Source of the DNA: Nocardioides cavernae
GTDB taxonomy: Bacteria; Actinomycetota; Actinomycetes; Propionibacteriales; Nocardioidaceae
Length of the DNA stretch: 64,000 bases
Direction of reading: 5' to 3'
NCBI RefSeq assembly: GCF_016907475.1
Contig: NZ_JAFBCA010000001.1
Span: 2,108,001-2,172,000, forward strand
Under the pieces are notes generated by a model, which did no database searches, had not been told where the DNA came from, and worked only from the letters and a program-made list of their open reading frames with translations. Within the stretch, counting starts at the first letter, position 1, and each line of letters opens with the position of its first letter. A program made the translations under genes and the position numbers. Of this stretch, positions 26,275-34,949 are shown piece by piece.

Positions 26275-27597
26275 ATGGTGGAGCCCGCGATGTTCCGTGA
26301 CGTGCTGGCCCAGTGGCCGAGCGGCGTGACGGTCGTCACGACGGTCGTCGACGGTTCCTGGCACGGCATGACCGCCAGCTCGTTCTCCAGCGTGAGCCTC
26401 GACCCGCCGTTGGTCTCCATCTGCCTGGACCGCAGGCTCTACACCCACGGGCTGATCCAGGAGAGCGGCGTCTTCGGTGTCAGCGTGCTGGCCAAGGACC
26501 AGGCCGACGTGGCCCGGCGCTTCGCCGGGATGGCGGGTGAGGTCTCCGAGCGTTTCCTCGGCGAGACCTGGTCGGTAGCCGGGACCGGCACGCCGCTGCT
26601 GGACTCCGCGCTGGGCTGGGTGGACTGCCGCGTGGTCCACGAGCACCCGGGCGGCGACCACACGATCTTCGTGGGCGAGGTGGTGGCTGCCCACACCGCG
26701 CGCCGGACCGCGCCGCTGCTCTTCCACTCCCGGGGTTGGGGCCAGTTCGCCGACGTCCTCCCCGACGTCGCCACCCTGTCCGACGGCGGACTGGTGTCCA
26801 CCCTCACCTCACGCGGGGAGAACGACGCGTGGGTCACCCGGACGTCCAAGCGGGTCCGTGAGTCGGGAGTCCGCGTCCGGGTGATGGACCTGACCGGGGA
26901 CCCTGCGCGGGACTCCGGGCGACGCGCCCGACGCCTCGACGACGGCCACAACACCTCGGCCCTGGTGGGCTCTGCCGCTGCGGCCAGTGAGGCGGTTGGT
27001 CGCGGGGTCCGCACGGTCGAGGTCTACGCCGATCCCGCCGACGCACGTTCGGTCGAGAGCGCCGTGGCGGCACTCAGCGCACATCCGACGGTGGGAGCGG
27101 TGGTCATCCCGGACGCGTTCCACCACGAGCGGCTCGAGGCCGTGCTGGCAGCCGTGGAGGCGTTCGCCGCCCTGGGCATCAGCGAGATCTCCTTCCAGGA
27201 CACCCTCGGCTCGGCGACGCCGCTGGAGGTGCGCGCCACGCTCCAGGAGGCGGTGGGGCTGGCGCGGCCGGTCCCGCTGCGCGTGGCGTTGCACGACGCC
27301 GACCGACTCGGCCTGGTCAAGGCGCTCACCGCCCTCAAGAGCGGCGTCCACCACTTCGACACCACGCTCGGCGGCGTCGACGGTGCGGTCGCCACCGAGG
27401 ACCTCGTTCGACTGCTCGGTGCCGTCGACGTCGAGACACCGGTCGATGCGCCGGCGATCACCCGGCTCGCCCGCCGGGTGCGCCAACGCCTCGACGCCAC
27501 CCCCGACCTGCCCCGGCAGGTCGCCGACCGCGACCCGGCGCAACCGGACAGCACGCCGAGCCCCCGGCTCGCCGACACCGTAGGAGCCGCAGGATGA
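26275..27597 (+). CDS. Flavin reductase fused to a degenerate HMG-CoA lyase-like barrel
   Basis: A 440-residue fusion. Residues 1-155 form a split-barrel flavin reductase (FRWPSG-like LAQWPSGVTVVTT, then MTASSFSSVSLDPPLVSICL and LFHSRGWGQFAD), which would supply reduced FMN or FAD. Residues about 170-425 resemble the HMGL TIM barrel (EISFQDTLGSATPLEVRATL, GVHHFDTTLGGVDGAVATED). The catalytic residues are lost: HxH has become VALHDADRLG with only one His, and the GGCPYAP cysteine segment is GGVDGAV. The barrel is therefore probably not a lyase and may bind ligand or partner. It is followed, with a 4-nt overlap, by an acyl-CoA dehydrogenase-fold protein that could use the reduced flavin. Confidence 0.85.
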   Translation: MVEPAMFRDVLAQWPSGVTVVTTVVDGSWHGMTASSFSSVSLDPPLVSICLDRRLYTHGLIQESGVFGVSVLAKDQADVARRFAGMAGEVSERFLGETWSVAGTGTPLLDSALGWVDCRVVHEHPGGDHTIFVGEVVAAHTARRTAPLLFHSRGWGQFADVLPDVATLSDGGLVSTLTSRGENDAWVTRTSKRVRESGVRVRVMDLTGDPARDSGRRARRLDDGHNTSALVGSAAAASEAVGRGVRTVEVYADPADARSVESAVAALSAHPTVGAVVIPDAFHHERLEAVLAAVEAFAALGISEISFQDTLGSATPLEVRATLQEAVGLARPVPLRVALHDADRLGLVKALTALKSGVHHFDTTLGGVDGAVATEDLVRLLGAVDVETPVDAPAITRLARRVRQRLDATPDLPRQVADRDPAQPDSTPSPRLADTVGAAG

Positions 27598-28916
27598 CGA
27601 CACGACTCACCGCCGAGTACCTCCTCCCCGACCTGACCGAGGAGGAGCGCGAGCGCGCCGAGCGGGTGGAGTCGGTGCTCCCGACCCTGCGCGAGGCAGC
27701 CCTCGAGGCAGACGCCTGCGGTGAGTTCCCGCCCGGGCACGTCAAGACGCTGGCGGAGGCCGGTCTCCTGGGACTCGTCGTCCCGGTGGAGTACGGCGGC
27801 CTGGGCGGCGGGCTGCGCGACCTCGCAGCGACGACGTACGCGCTCGGCACCGCCTGCGGCTCGACCGCGCTGGCCTACTTCTTCCACTGCTCGGCCTCCT
27901 CGCGCGGCCTGCTGCCCCTGGCGGCGATCGACGCCGGCGTCTATGAGGACCACGAGGTGGAGGTGGTCCGAGCGTTCGCCGAGAAGGTGCTCTTCGCGAT
28001 GGGTCGCGACAAGCGCCTGCTGGCCAACTTCGCGAGCGAGGCGGTCAAGGCCAGCACCGCCAACGTGCTGATCAACACCACCGCCCGTCGCACCGAAGGC
28101 GGCTGGCTGCTCAACGGCGAGAAGTCCTTCGGCTGCCTCTCCGGCACTGCCGACCACTACCTCGTCACGGTCCGGCGCGAGGACGTCGAGGGCATCGACG
28201 GGCTGAGCCTGGCGCTCGTGGCCCGCGACTCCGAGGGCATCCGGCCGCGGGCGCGCTGGAACGGCCTGGGCATGCGGGCCTCGGACAACCACGGCCTGGT
28301 CATGGAGGACTGCTTCGTCGCCGACGCGGACGCCCTGACCGTGCCCGGTGCGTTCACGCGCGCCACCCAGATGTCGCGCGGCTCGTGGGTCGGCAACCAG
28401 GTCGCGATCGCCGCGATCTATGCCGGCATCGCCCGAGGCGCCTGGGAGTATGCGTTCGGGAGGACGATGTCGGCGACCTTCGCCGACACCGGCAAGCCGA
28501 TCGCGTCCAGCCCGATGCACCAGGTCCTCGTCGGCAACGGTGAGGAGGCGCTCGCCGAGGCCCACCTGTGGCTGCGCCGCCAGATCGACCTCGAGGCCAG
28601 TGACCCACCGATCCTCCCCAAGCCCGAGGTCGTGGCCAGCTGGAAGCTGGCGAAGGGCGCGATCTGCGAGCGCTCGTTCTCGGTGGCCGTCGATGCCCTG
28701 AAGATGTGTGGCACCTCCGGCGCACTGATGGACAACATCATCGGACGCGCCGTCCGCGACACGTCCATGGGCCTGGTCCAGGCGTTCCCGGCCGAGCGCG
28801 GCCGGCTGGACATGGCCAAGATGTTGGTCGAGAAGGAATCATGGGCCGGACTGACCACGAGTGACACGTTCGCGCGCACCCCTGCCCGGGCCGGCGCACG
28901 CCGGGAGGAAGGGTGA
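27594..28916 (+). CDS. Acyl-CoA dehydrogenase-fold flavoprotein, probable two-component monooxygenase
   Basis: A 440-residue protein with the ACAD architecture: helical N-domain (GLVVPVEYGGLGGGLRDLAA), beta middle domain (EGGWLLNGEKSFGCLSGTAD, WNGLGMRASDNHGLVMEDCF) and a helical C-domain. The usual catalytic Glu region near the C-terminus is replaced by FSVAVDALKMCGTSGALMDN. The gene overlaps a flavin reductase gene, as in HsaA/DszC-type systems, so it more likely oxygenates its substrate with reduced flavin than desaturates an acyl-CoA. Oxygenation of a pyrrole or maleimide-type ring is a guess from context. A plain acyl-CoA dehydrogenase remains possible. Confidence 0.8.
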   Translation: MTTRLTAEYLLPDLTEEERERAERVESVLPTLREAALEADACGEFPPGHVKTLAEAGLLGLVVPVEYGGLGGGLRDLAATTYALGTACGSTALAYFFHCSASSRGLLPLAAIDAGVYEDHEVEVVRAFAEKVLFAMGRDKRLLANFASEAVKASTANVLINTTARRTEGGWLLNGEKSFGCLSGTADHYLVTVRREDVEGIDGLSLALVARDSEGIRPRARWNGLGMRASDNHGLVMEDCFVADADALTVPGAFTRATQMSRGSWVGNQVAIAAIYAGIARGAWEYAFGRTMSATFADTGKPIASSPMHQVLVGNGEEALAEAHLWLRRQIDLEASDPPILPKPEVVASWKLAKGAICERSFSVAVDALKMCGTSGALMDNIIGRAVRDTSMGLVQAFPAERGRLDMAKMLVEKESWAGLTTSDTFARTPARAGARREEG

Positions 28917-30418
28917 CGGCCACGTCTCGAGACGAGCGCACGGGGAGCCTGGTGCTTCCTGAGGTCGGCCAGCTCGTCGACGGGGAGTGGCACGTCCCCG
29001 ACGAGCGCCTGGACCTCGTGCTGGAGGACCCGTTCCGGGGCGAGAGGCTCGATGCTGCCGTCGCGAGCGACGAGGCATCGGTCGAGCGGGCCGTGCAGGC
29101 CGCGCACGACGCGCACGAGTCGGGTGCGTGGGCCGACCGGCCACCGGTCGCTCGTGCCGAGGTCCTCGACGCGGTTGCCGGGGCGCTCGAGGCCGAGCTG
29201 TCCCGATTGGCGGAGCTCGAGGCGTTCGCCACCGGAGTCCCGGTGCGGCAGACCTCGATCGTGGGAGTCATCGTCCCGGGGGCCTTCCGGCTGGCTGCCG
29301 AGATGCTGCGGGCCGGCATCCTCCTCGAGCACCACGAGGGCCCCGCCGGGAACCCGGTCGAGGTGCACCGGTTGCCGCTGGGCCCGGCCCTGTGCCTGGT
29401 GCCGTGGAACGCCCCGGCCCCGATGGCCGCCCACAAGGTCGCCAGCTCGCTGGCGGCGGGAGCAGCCACGATCCTCAAGCCGAGCGAGTTCGCGCCCTAC
29501 GCGACGACCGAGCTGGCCCGCACCGTGGGCTCCGTGCTCGCCGACGCCGGCCTGCCCGGTGGCGTGTTCCAGCTCGTGCAGGGCGGCCCCGGTGTCGGCG
29601 GCCGCCTCGTCAACGACCAGCGGATCCGGGCGGTGTCCTTCACCGGCGGTCTGGCGGGTGGCCGCGCGATCGCCGCGGCCTGCGCCTCCGACTTCACCGC
29701 CCTCCAGCTCGAGCTCGGCGGCAACAACCCGCTGGTCGTGCTGCCCGACGCCGACCCCGAGGACGCCGCCCGGTCCGCTGTCGACCTGTTGACCACGCTG
29801 AACGGCCAGTGGTGCCGGGCGCTCGGTCGATTGGTGCTGCCCGCTGCCGGCGCACAGGAGATCCTCGAGCTGGTGCTCGCGCGCCTGGCCCTGCTGCAGG
29901 CCGGTGACCCCCTGGACGAGGCGACCGACCTGGGACCGGTCGTCCACTCGGTGCACCTGGCCCGGCTCCGTGCGGCCATCGCCGAACGCACCCGGGCCGG
30001 CGGCGTGGCCCACGCCAGCACGCACGTGCCCGAGGGCCCGGGCCACTTCCTCGCCCCGACGCTGCTCACCGGCGTGCCGGTGGAGCAGTCGGTCCACGAG
30101 ATCTTCGGCCCGGTCGCGACCGTGCACACCTACGACACCGAGGAGCAGGCCCTCGCGGTGGCCAACGGCACCCCCTACGGCCTCGAGGGCTACGTGCTGG
30201 GTGAGGACACCGAGCGGGCGCTCTCCTTCGCGCGCCGGGTGCGCGCCGGGGAGGTCAAGGTCAACGGCTCCTCGATCATGAGCCTGCACCTGATGACGCC
30301 CCGACCTGCCTGGGGACTGTCCGGCCTCGGCGAGGAGGGCACCGTGGAGACCATCCGTGCCTTCACCGGCGCCCGCGTCGTCGGGGTCGAGGGCGGCCAC
30401 GCCCTGCACGCGCGATGA
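28913..30418 (+). CDS. Aldehyde dehydrogenase-family protein 1
   Basis: A 501-residue NAD(P)-dependent dehydrogenase starting at a GTG that overlaps the previous stop. It has the cofactor-loop CLVPWNAPAPMAAHKVASSL and LKPSEFAPYATTELA, the catalytic Glu in LQLELGGNNP (about residue 266) and the catalytic Cys in GQWCRALGRL (about 301). The C-terminal EIFGPVATVHTYDTEEQALA is also standard. The segment GQWCR, lacking the usual Gly-Gln-x-Cys-x-A, is slightly unusual. It is the third gene of the operon beginning at 26275 and would oxidise an aldehyde intermediate, for example from a side chain. Confidence 0.9.
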   Translation: MTATSRDERTGSLVLPEVGQLVDGEWHVPDERLDLVLEDPFRGERLDAAVASDEASVERAVQAAHDAHESGAWADRPPVARAEVLDAVAGALEAELSRLAELEAFATGVPVRQTSIVGVIVPGAFRLAAEMLRAGILLEHHEGPAGNPVEVHRLPLGPALCLVPWNAPAPMAAHKVASSLAAGAATILKPSEFAPYATTELARTVGSVLADAGLPGGVFQLVQGGPGVGGRLVNDQRIRAVSFTGGLAGGRAIAAACASDFTALQLELGGNNPLVVLPDADPEDAARSAVDLLTTLNGQWCRALGRLVLPAAGAQEILELVLARLALLQAGDPLDEATDLGPVVHSVHLARLRAAIAERTRAGGVAHASTHVPEGPGHFLAPTLLTGVPVEQSVHEIFGPVATVHTYDTEEQALAVANGTPYGLEGYVLGEDTERALSFARRVRAGEVKVNGSSIMSLHLMTPRPAWGLSGLGEEGTVETIRAFTGARVVGVEGGHALHAR

Positions 30419-31308
30419 GCACGCCTCCGGAGCGGCTCCGGGTGCTGCTGGCCGGCCCGGACCTGGTGCACCTGCCCGGTGTCTACGACGCCGTCACGGC
30501 GCGGCTCGCCGCCCGGGCCGGGGCCCGCGGTGTCTGCCTCTCCGGCGCGGTCGCCTCGGCGGTCGCGCTGGGTGTGCCGGACCTGGGCTTCGTCAACGGG
30601 TCGGACATCGCGGCCCGCGCGACCCAGGTGACCGGAGTGCTCGACGGGCTGCCGGTGCTCGCCGATGCGGACACCGGCTACGGCAACGCCCTGCAGGCGC
30701 GGCGTACTGCCCAGACCTACGCCGCGGCCGGCCTCGCCGGGCTGCACCTGGAGGACCAGGTAGCCCCCAAGCGCTGCGGCCACCTGGCCGGAAAGGCGGT
30801 CGTCGGCGTCGCCGAGGCCGCGGGTCGGGTCCGGGCCGCGGTCGAGGCCGGCAGCGGCCTGGTGATCGTGGCCCGCACCGACGCGCTCTCCGTGGACGGG
30901 GTCGACGCGGTGGTCGAGCGCTGCCTGGCCTTCGCGGCGGCCGGTGCCGACGCCTTGTTCGTGGAGGGTGCCGGCGCTGACGTGATCGCCCGGGTCGGTG
31001 CCGCGGTCCGGGCCGCGCACGGGCGCGAGGTCCCGTTCGTGCACAACCGCTCGGAGGCCGGCGGCCCGGTCGAGCAGGGCCCCGACGACGACGAGCTGCG
31101 GGCGCTCGGCGTCCGACTGGTCATCCACCCCGTCTCGGGGCTGCTGGCCGCGGCGCGCGCGGCCGCGGCGTCCTACGACGCGATCGTGGCCTCGGGTCAC
31201 GCAGGAGGTACCCCGCGGATGGACTGGACCGAGCTCACCGACCTGCTCGACCTGCCCGGCCAGCTCCGGTTGGAGCACCGCTACGCCGATCCGGTGGACG
31301 CGCGATGA
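30415..31308 (+). CDS. Isocitrate lyase/PEP mutase-superfamily lyase
   Basis: A 297-residue ICL/PEPM enzyme that would split a 2-substituted malate- or citrate-type acid into two acids, or decarboxylate oxaloacetate. The metal and substrate motifs are VLADADTGYGNALQARRTA (about residue 83) and LHLEDQVAPKRCGHLAGKAV (about 112), where the Cys of the KKCGH loop is preserved as PKRCGH. Members include 2-methylisocitrate lyase and 2,3-dimethylmalate lyase. The latter acts on alkylated malates, which is notable because pyrrole-derived maleimides would yield such acids. It is translationally coupled on both sides. Confidence 0.88.
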   Translation: MSTPPERLRVLLAGPDLVHLPGVYDAVTARLAARAGARGVCLSGAVASAVALGVPDLGFVNGSDIAARATQVTGVLDGLPVLADADTGYGNALQARRTAQTYAAAGLAGLHLEDQVAPKRCGHLAGKAVVGVAEAAGRVRAAVEAGSGLVIVARTDALSVDGVDAVVERCLAFAAAGADALFVEGAGADVIARVGAAVRAAHGREVPFVHNRSEAGGPVEQGPDDDELRALGVRLVIHPVSGLLAAARAAAASYDAIVASGHAGGTPRMDWTELTDLLDLPGQLRLEHRYADPVDAR

Positions 31309-32531
31309 CGGCGCCGGGCGGAGCCGGCCGCACCGTGGGTGAGGTCCTGGTCGTCGGAGCCGGCCCGGTCGGACTGACCGCGGCCCTGTGCCTGGCACGC
31401 CGGGGCATCGGGGTGACGGTGCTGGAGGCCGGCGACGGTCTCGCCACCGAGTCCCGCGCCTCGACCTACCACCCGCCCAGCCTGGAGATGCTCGCCGAGC
31501 TCGGCGTGCTCGAGCCGCTGCTCCAGCGCGGCATCATCTCCACCGCCTTCCAGTACCGCGACCGCCGTGGCGGCCCGATCGCCGAGCTCGACCTCGGCGT
31601 CCTGGCCGCGGACACGCCCTTCCCGTTCCGCGTGCAGTGCGAGCAGAGCAAGCTCACTCCGATCCTGCTCGAGCAGCTGCTCGCGTGCCCGTCCGCCTCG
31701 GTCCACTTCGGTCAGCAGGTCGTCGCTGTGGTCGACGACGGACTGACGACGGTGGTCCGCACCGCCGCCGGGCGGGAGTGGCGCGGCGACTGGGTCGTCG
31801 GCGCCGACGGAGCGAGCTCGGCCGTGCGTCGGGCCATCGGGGTCCAGTTCGAGGGCATCACCTACCCCGAGCGCTTCCTCGTGGTCTCGACCACCGAGGA
31901 CCTCACCGCCGCGCTGCCCGGCATCGCCTCGGTCAACTATGTCTTCGACCCCGACGAGTGGCTGGTGCTGCTGCGCACCCCGGAGCACTGGCGGATCCTC
32001 TTCCCGACCGATCCCGACACCGCCGACCACGAGGAGACCGCACCCGCCCGGGTCCAGGCCCGACTGCGCGGAGTGGCTGACCTCGGTCGCCCGTGGGCAC
32101 TGCTGCACGCTTCCCTCTACCGCGTGCACCAGCGGGTCGCCGACCGGTTCCGGGTAGGCCGCACCCTGCTGGTCGGCGACGCCGCCCACGTGAACAACCC
32201 CCTGGGCGGCATGGGCATGAACAGCGGCCTGCACGACGCCGTGCTCGTCGGTGCGGCGCTGGGCGACGTCATCACCGGCACTGGCGTCATCGACGAGCTC
32301 GACGGCGTGCTGGACCGTCGCCGCGAGGTCGCGCTCTCCTACGTCAGGACGGTCACCCACGACAACTGGAAGCAGCTGCGCGAGACCGACGCCGAGGCCC
32401 GGGACGCACACCACGCCTCGCTGCGCCACCTGGCGGCCGACCCCGAGGCGGCGCGCGACTACCTCCTGCGCACCTCGATGATCGACTCGCTGCGCGAGCG
32501 ACGACCCGCAGCTGACGCGGTCGGCGGATGA
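31305..32531 (+). CDS. FAD-dependent monooxygenase (class A, PHBH fold)
   Basis: A 408-residue flavoprotein hydroxylase. The FAD Rossmann motif is VVGAGPVGLTAALCLARRG (about residues 12-30), the DG motif WVVGADGASSAVRRAIG (about 165) and the GD motif TLLVGDAAHVNNPLGGMGMN (about 288). It resembles the 3-(3-hydroxyphenyl)propionate/pentachlorophenol hydroxylase branch but is shorter because it lacks the C-terminal thioredoxin-like domain. It uses NAD(P)H and oxygen to hydroxylate a ring or chain. It stands in the middle of the operon and could act on a linear tetrapyrrole, a monopyrrole or an unrelated aromatic. Confidence 0.9.
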   Translation: MTAPGGAGRTVGEVLVVGAGPVGLTAALCLARRGIGVTVLEAGDGLATESRASTYHPPSLEMLAELGVLEPLLQRGIISTAFQYRDRRGGPIAELDLGVLAADTPFPFRVQCEQSKLTPILLEQLLACPSASVHFGQQVVAVVDDGLTTVVRTAAGREWRGDWVVGADGASSAVRRAIGVQFEGITYPERFLVVSTTEDLTAALPGIASVNYVFDPDEWLVLLRTPEHWRILFPTDPDTADHEETAPARVQARLRGVADLGRPWALLHASLYRVHQRVADRFRVGRTLLVGDAAHVNNPLGGMGMNSGLHDAVLVGAALGDVITGTGVIDELDGVLDRRREVALSYVRTVTHDNWKQLRETDAEARDAHHASLRHLAADPEAARDYLLRTSMIDSLRERRPAADAVGG

Positions 32532-32541
32532 GGCCGGTCGG

Positions 32542-33984
32542 ATGAGGCTGGCCCGGGAGAACCCGTCTCGCACCGACGAGTGCGTCGGTGTGGTCGAGAT
32601 CGCCGACGCCGCCGTGGTGGGCGCCGCCGTGGGTCGCGCGAGCGCCGCGCAGCCGGCGTGGGCCCGGGTCCCGGTCCCCGAACGGTCGCGGCTGCTGCAC
32701 GCGGCGGCCGACCGGGTGGCGTCCGAGCAGGACGCGATCGCGGAGCTGATGGCCCGGGAGACCGGCAAGGTGCTGCCCGACTGCCGCGGTGAGGTGGCGT
32801 TCGCCGTCACCGTCCTCCGCTGGGCCGCGGACACGGCCGCCCGGCTGCTCGTCGACCGCGAGGTGGACGACGACCTCGGTCGCCTGCTCCTGCGGCACCG
32901 TCCCTACGGCGTGGTCGCGGCCGTCACGCCCTGGAACGCGCCGGTGGTCCTCGCCGTGCTCAAGGTCGGCCCCGCCCTGGCCACCGGCAACACGGTCGTC
33001 GTGAAGCCCTCCCCGCTGGCGCCGTTCGCCGTGGCCCGGTTCCTCGACCTGGTCGCCGACCGGCTCCCGGACGGCGCGCTCCAGGTCGTCCAGGGCGACG
33101 CGACCACCTCCGCCGCGCTGGTCGGTCATCCCGGCGTCGACCGGGTCGCCTTCACGGGCGGAGAGGCCGCCGGCCGGGCGATCGGGGAGCTGGCCGGCCG
33201 CTCGCTCACCCCGTCCCTGCTCGAGCTGGGTGGCAACGACCCGGCGATCCTGCTCGCCGACGTGGTCCTGGACGACGCAGCGATGGACCGGATGGTGATG
33301 GCCGCCTTCGCCACCAGCGGCCAGGTCTGCATGGCGGTCAAGCGGCTCTACGTCCACCGATCCCGGCACGCCGAGCTGATCGACGGCCTTCGCGCCGCCG
33401 CCGACCGGGTGCTGTGCTGGGGTGACGCGATGCACCCCGGGGTCACCATGGGACCCCTGGTGTCGGCAGCCGCGGCGTGCCGGGTGGGAGACCTGCTCGA
33501 GCGCGCCGTCGGAGGAGGTGCCTATGCCATCCGGATCGGCCGGCAGGACGACGCCACCGACCCCGGCCGGGGCCACTACCTCGCCCCGCACCTGGTGCTC
33601 GGGACGGGGGACGACGACGCGCTGGTCGCCGAGGAGCAGTTCGGCCCGGTGCTGCCCGTGCTCTCCTTCCGCACCGAGGAGGAGGCGCTGACCCGCGCCA
33701 ACTCCGGCGACCTCGGCCTCGGTGCCTCGGTCTGGTCGGCCGACGAGGACCACGCCTTCGACCTGGCGCGCCGACTCGACGCCGGATTCACCTTCGTCAA
33801 CACCCACAACCGCACTGGCCTGGCCCTGCGTGCGCCGTTCGGCGGCGTCAAGCGCTCGGGCTGGGGGCGGGAGTACGGCGACGAGGGGCTGCTCGAGCAC
33901 GTCCAGACCTGCGTCGTGCACGCGCCTGGGCCGTTCAGGCCGGGTGGCACCGGGCTCGGCGCGACGGCGTACCCGACCGGCTGA
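32542..33984 (+). CDS. Aldehyde dehydrogenase-family protein 2
   Basis: A 480-residue dehydrogenase with cofactor motifs TPWNAPVVLAVLKVGPAL and VVKPSPLAPFAVARF, catalytic Glu in LLELGGNDP (about residue 227), catalytic Cys in SGQVCMAVKR (about 262) and the C-terminal FTFVNTHNRTGLALRAPFGG with VKRSGWGREYG. It follows the monooxygenase gene by 10 nt; a more upstream ATG at 32528 leads to an immediate stop, so 32542 is the start. It ends the operon 26275-33984 and is followed by an imperfect hairpin. Succinate-semialdehyde- or benzaldehyde-type substrates are possible. Confidence 0.92.
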   Translation: MRLARENPSRTDECVGVVEIADAAVVGAAVGRASAAQPAWARVPVPERSRLLHAAADRVASEQDAIAELMARETGKVLPDCRGEVAFAVTVLRWAADTAARLLVDREVDDDLGRLLLRHRPYGVVAAVTPWNAPVVLAVLKVGPALATGNTVVVKPSPLAPFAVARFLDLVADRLPDGALQVVQGDATTSAALVGHPGVDRVAFTGGEAAGRAIGELAGRSLTPSLLELGGNDPAILLADVVLDDAAMDRMVMAAFATSGQVCMAVKRLYVHRSRHAELIDGLRAAADRVLCWGDAMHPGVTMGPLVSAAAACRVGDLLERAVGGGAYAIRIGRQDDATDPGRGHYLAPHLVLGTGDDDALVAEEQFGPVLPVLSFRTEEEALTRANSGDLGLGASVWSADEDHAFDLARRLDAGFTFVNTHNRTGLALRAPFGGVKRSGWGREYGDEGLLEHVQTCVVHAPGPFRPGGTGLGATAYPTG

Positions 33985-34010
33985 CCCGGCCGCACACCGT
34001 GTGGCCCGGG
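33985..34010 (+). terminator. Imperfect hairpin after the aldehyde dehydrogenase 2 gene
   Basis: CCCGGCCGCACAC faces GTGTGGCCCGGG across one base, giving an imperfect GC-rich stem right after the stop codon. No T-tract follows. It probably separates this operon from the RCCR-1 operon 155 bp downstream. Confidence 0.45.
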
Positions 34011-34085
34011 TCACGATCAGGTCACTTCGCGGACGGCATGCGACCCGATGTGGAGAAATACCCGTGGATGTCCTTCTCGGAAACG

Positions 34086-34097
34086 TAGATCATATAT
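34086..34097. promoter_or_regulatory. AT-rich island TAGATCATATAT before the RCCR-1 operon
   Basis: TAGATCATATAT lies 43 nt before the ATG of RCCR-1 and recurs exactly, in inverse orientation, at 55427-55438 before RCCR-3. TATATA may serve as a -10 box. Two identical 12-mers before two RCCR paralogs argue for shared control. Confidence 0.6.
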
Positions 34098-34139
34098 ACC
34101 CTGAGACTGCACCCACCCTCACCACCGCAGGAGACCTTG

Positions 34140-34949
34140 ATGAGCCAGAGCCTGAAGTTCGTCCAGGAGCACCTCGACGAGGCGGCGCCGACCGACGTCT
34201 CGGAGGTGTTCGGGGCCTGGCAGGCGCTGGTCGAGCGGCTCCGGGCGAAGGTGGCGGACCGGTTCGAGCTCGAGCGGGATCCCTCGACCGAGGTGCTCGA
34301 GGACTTCGGCTCCGAGACCGGCCCGCGCGGCCGGGTCCGGGCCTACACCGGGCCCGAGATCGACTGGATGGTGCACTCGCACATGGAGAACGCCGCCCAG
34401 GGCTTCTGCAACGTGCACCTGACGATCTGGCTCGGCCCGCAGGTCAAGGTCCCGCACTTCGGGATGGCGCTCGGCTGCTTCCCGCAGGGCTGGGTCTACC
34501 TCGACTCGGTCCCGCGGAGCTACCTGGTGACCGACACCGAGTCCTTCGACCGCTACTTCGAGCCGGTCAACGAGCGGTGGGAGCAGGTGCGCAACGACCA
34601 CCCTGAGATGGAGCCGTTCGTGAGCCGCAGCGCATTCGTGCGCGCCGGGCTGTCCCCGACCGCCTTCTGCTACATGGCCCCGGCCGACCAGCAGATGACC
34701 GACCTGGTGACCGAGCTCGCCGAGGAGCACCTCGACCGCTGGCTGCGCTGGGTCGACGAGGCCGAGGCGGTCCCCGCGGAGGAGCGTCCCGCGCTCGCAG
34801 CGGCCGACGAGGCGATCCGCCGCAACATCGCCGAGCGCGACCCGGCCAACGTGATGGGCGACCGGTTCTTCGGCCCCGAGACCACCCACCGCCTGGTGCG
34901 GGCCCTGTGGGGCGGCGACCGGGTGCTGGCCCGCCCGCTGGACCGATGA
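34140..34949 (+). CDS. Red chlorophyll catabolite reductase (RCCR)-like protein 1
   Basis: A 269-residue soluble protein that I align over most of its length with plant RCCR, the ferredoxin-dependent bilin reductase-fold enzyme that reduces red chlorophyll catabolite. Shared blocks are VKVPHFGMALG with VYLDSVPRSYLV (residues 103-130; plant form has PxFxxE, then LDLPPRKDLV), PFVSRSAFVRAGLSPTA (159-175; plant PYxSxSLYxRxxxSPTA) and the C-terminal DRFFGPETTHRLVRAL (241-256; plant FGPExAxRV). The ATG is preferred to a TTG one codon earlier. It opens the operon to 41179 and overlaps the chlorophyllase-like gene by 4 nt. The homology is from memory of plant sequences, so the exact substrate is inferred. 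Confidence 0.8.
   Translation: MSQSLKFVQEHLDEAAPTDVSEVFGAWQALVERLRAKVADRFELERDPSTEVLEDFGSETGPRGRVRAYTGPEIDWMVHSHMENAAQGFCNVHLTIWLGPQVKVPHFGMALGCFPQGWVYLDSVPRSYLVTDTESFDRYFEPVNERWEQVRNDHPEMEPFVSRSAFVRAGLSPTAFCYMAPADQQMTDLVTELAEEHLDRWLRWVDEAEAVPAEERPALAAADEAIRRNIAERDPANVMGDRFFGPETTHRLVRALWGGDRVLARPLDR

Noticed and set aside
26275-27597. Frameshift or assembly join creating the flavin reductase-HMGL fusion
   Set aside because: The frame is continuous, codon use is uniform through the joint and the linker region has no homopolymer; I kept it as a real fusion, to be confirmed in homologs.
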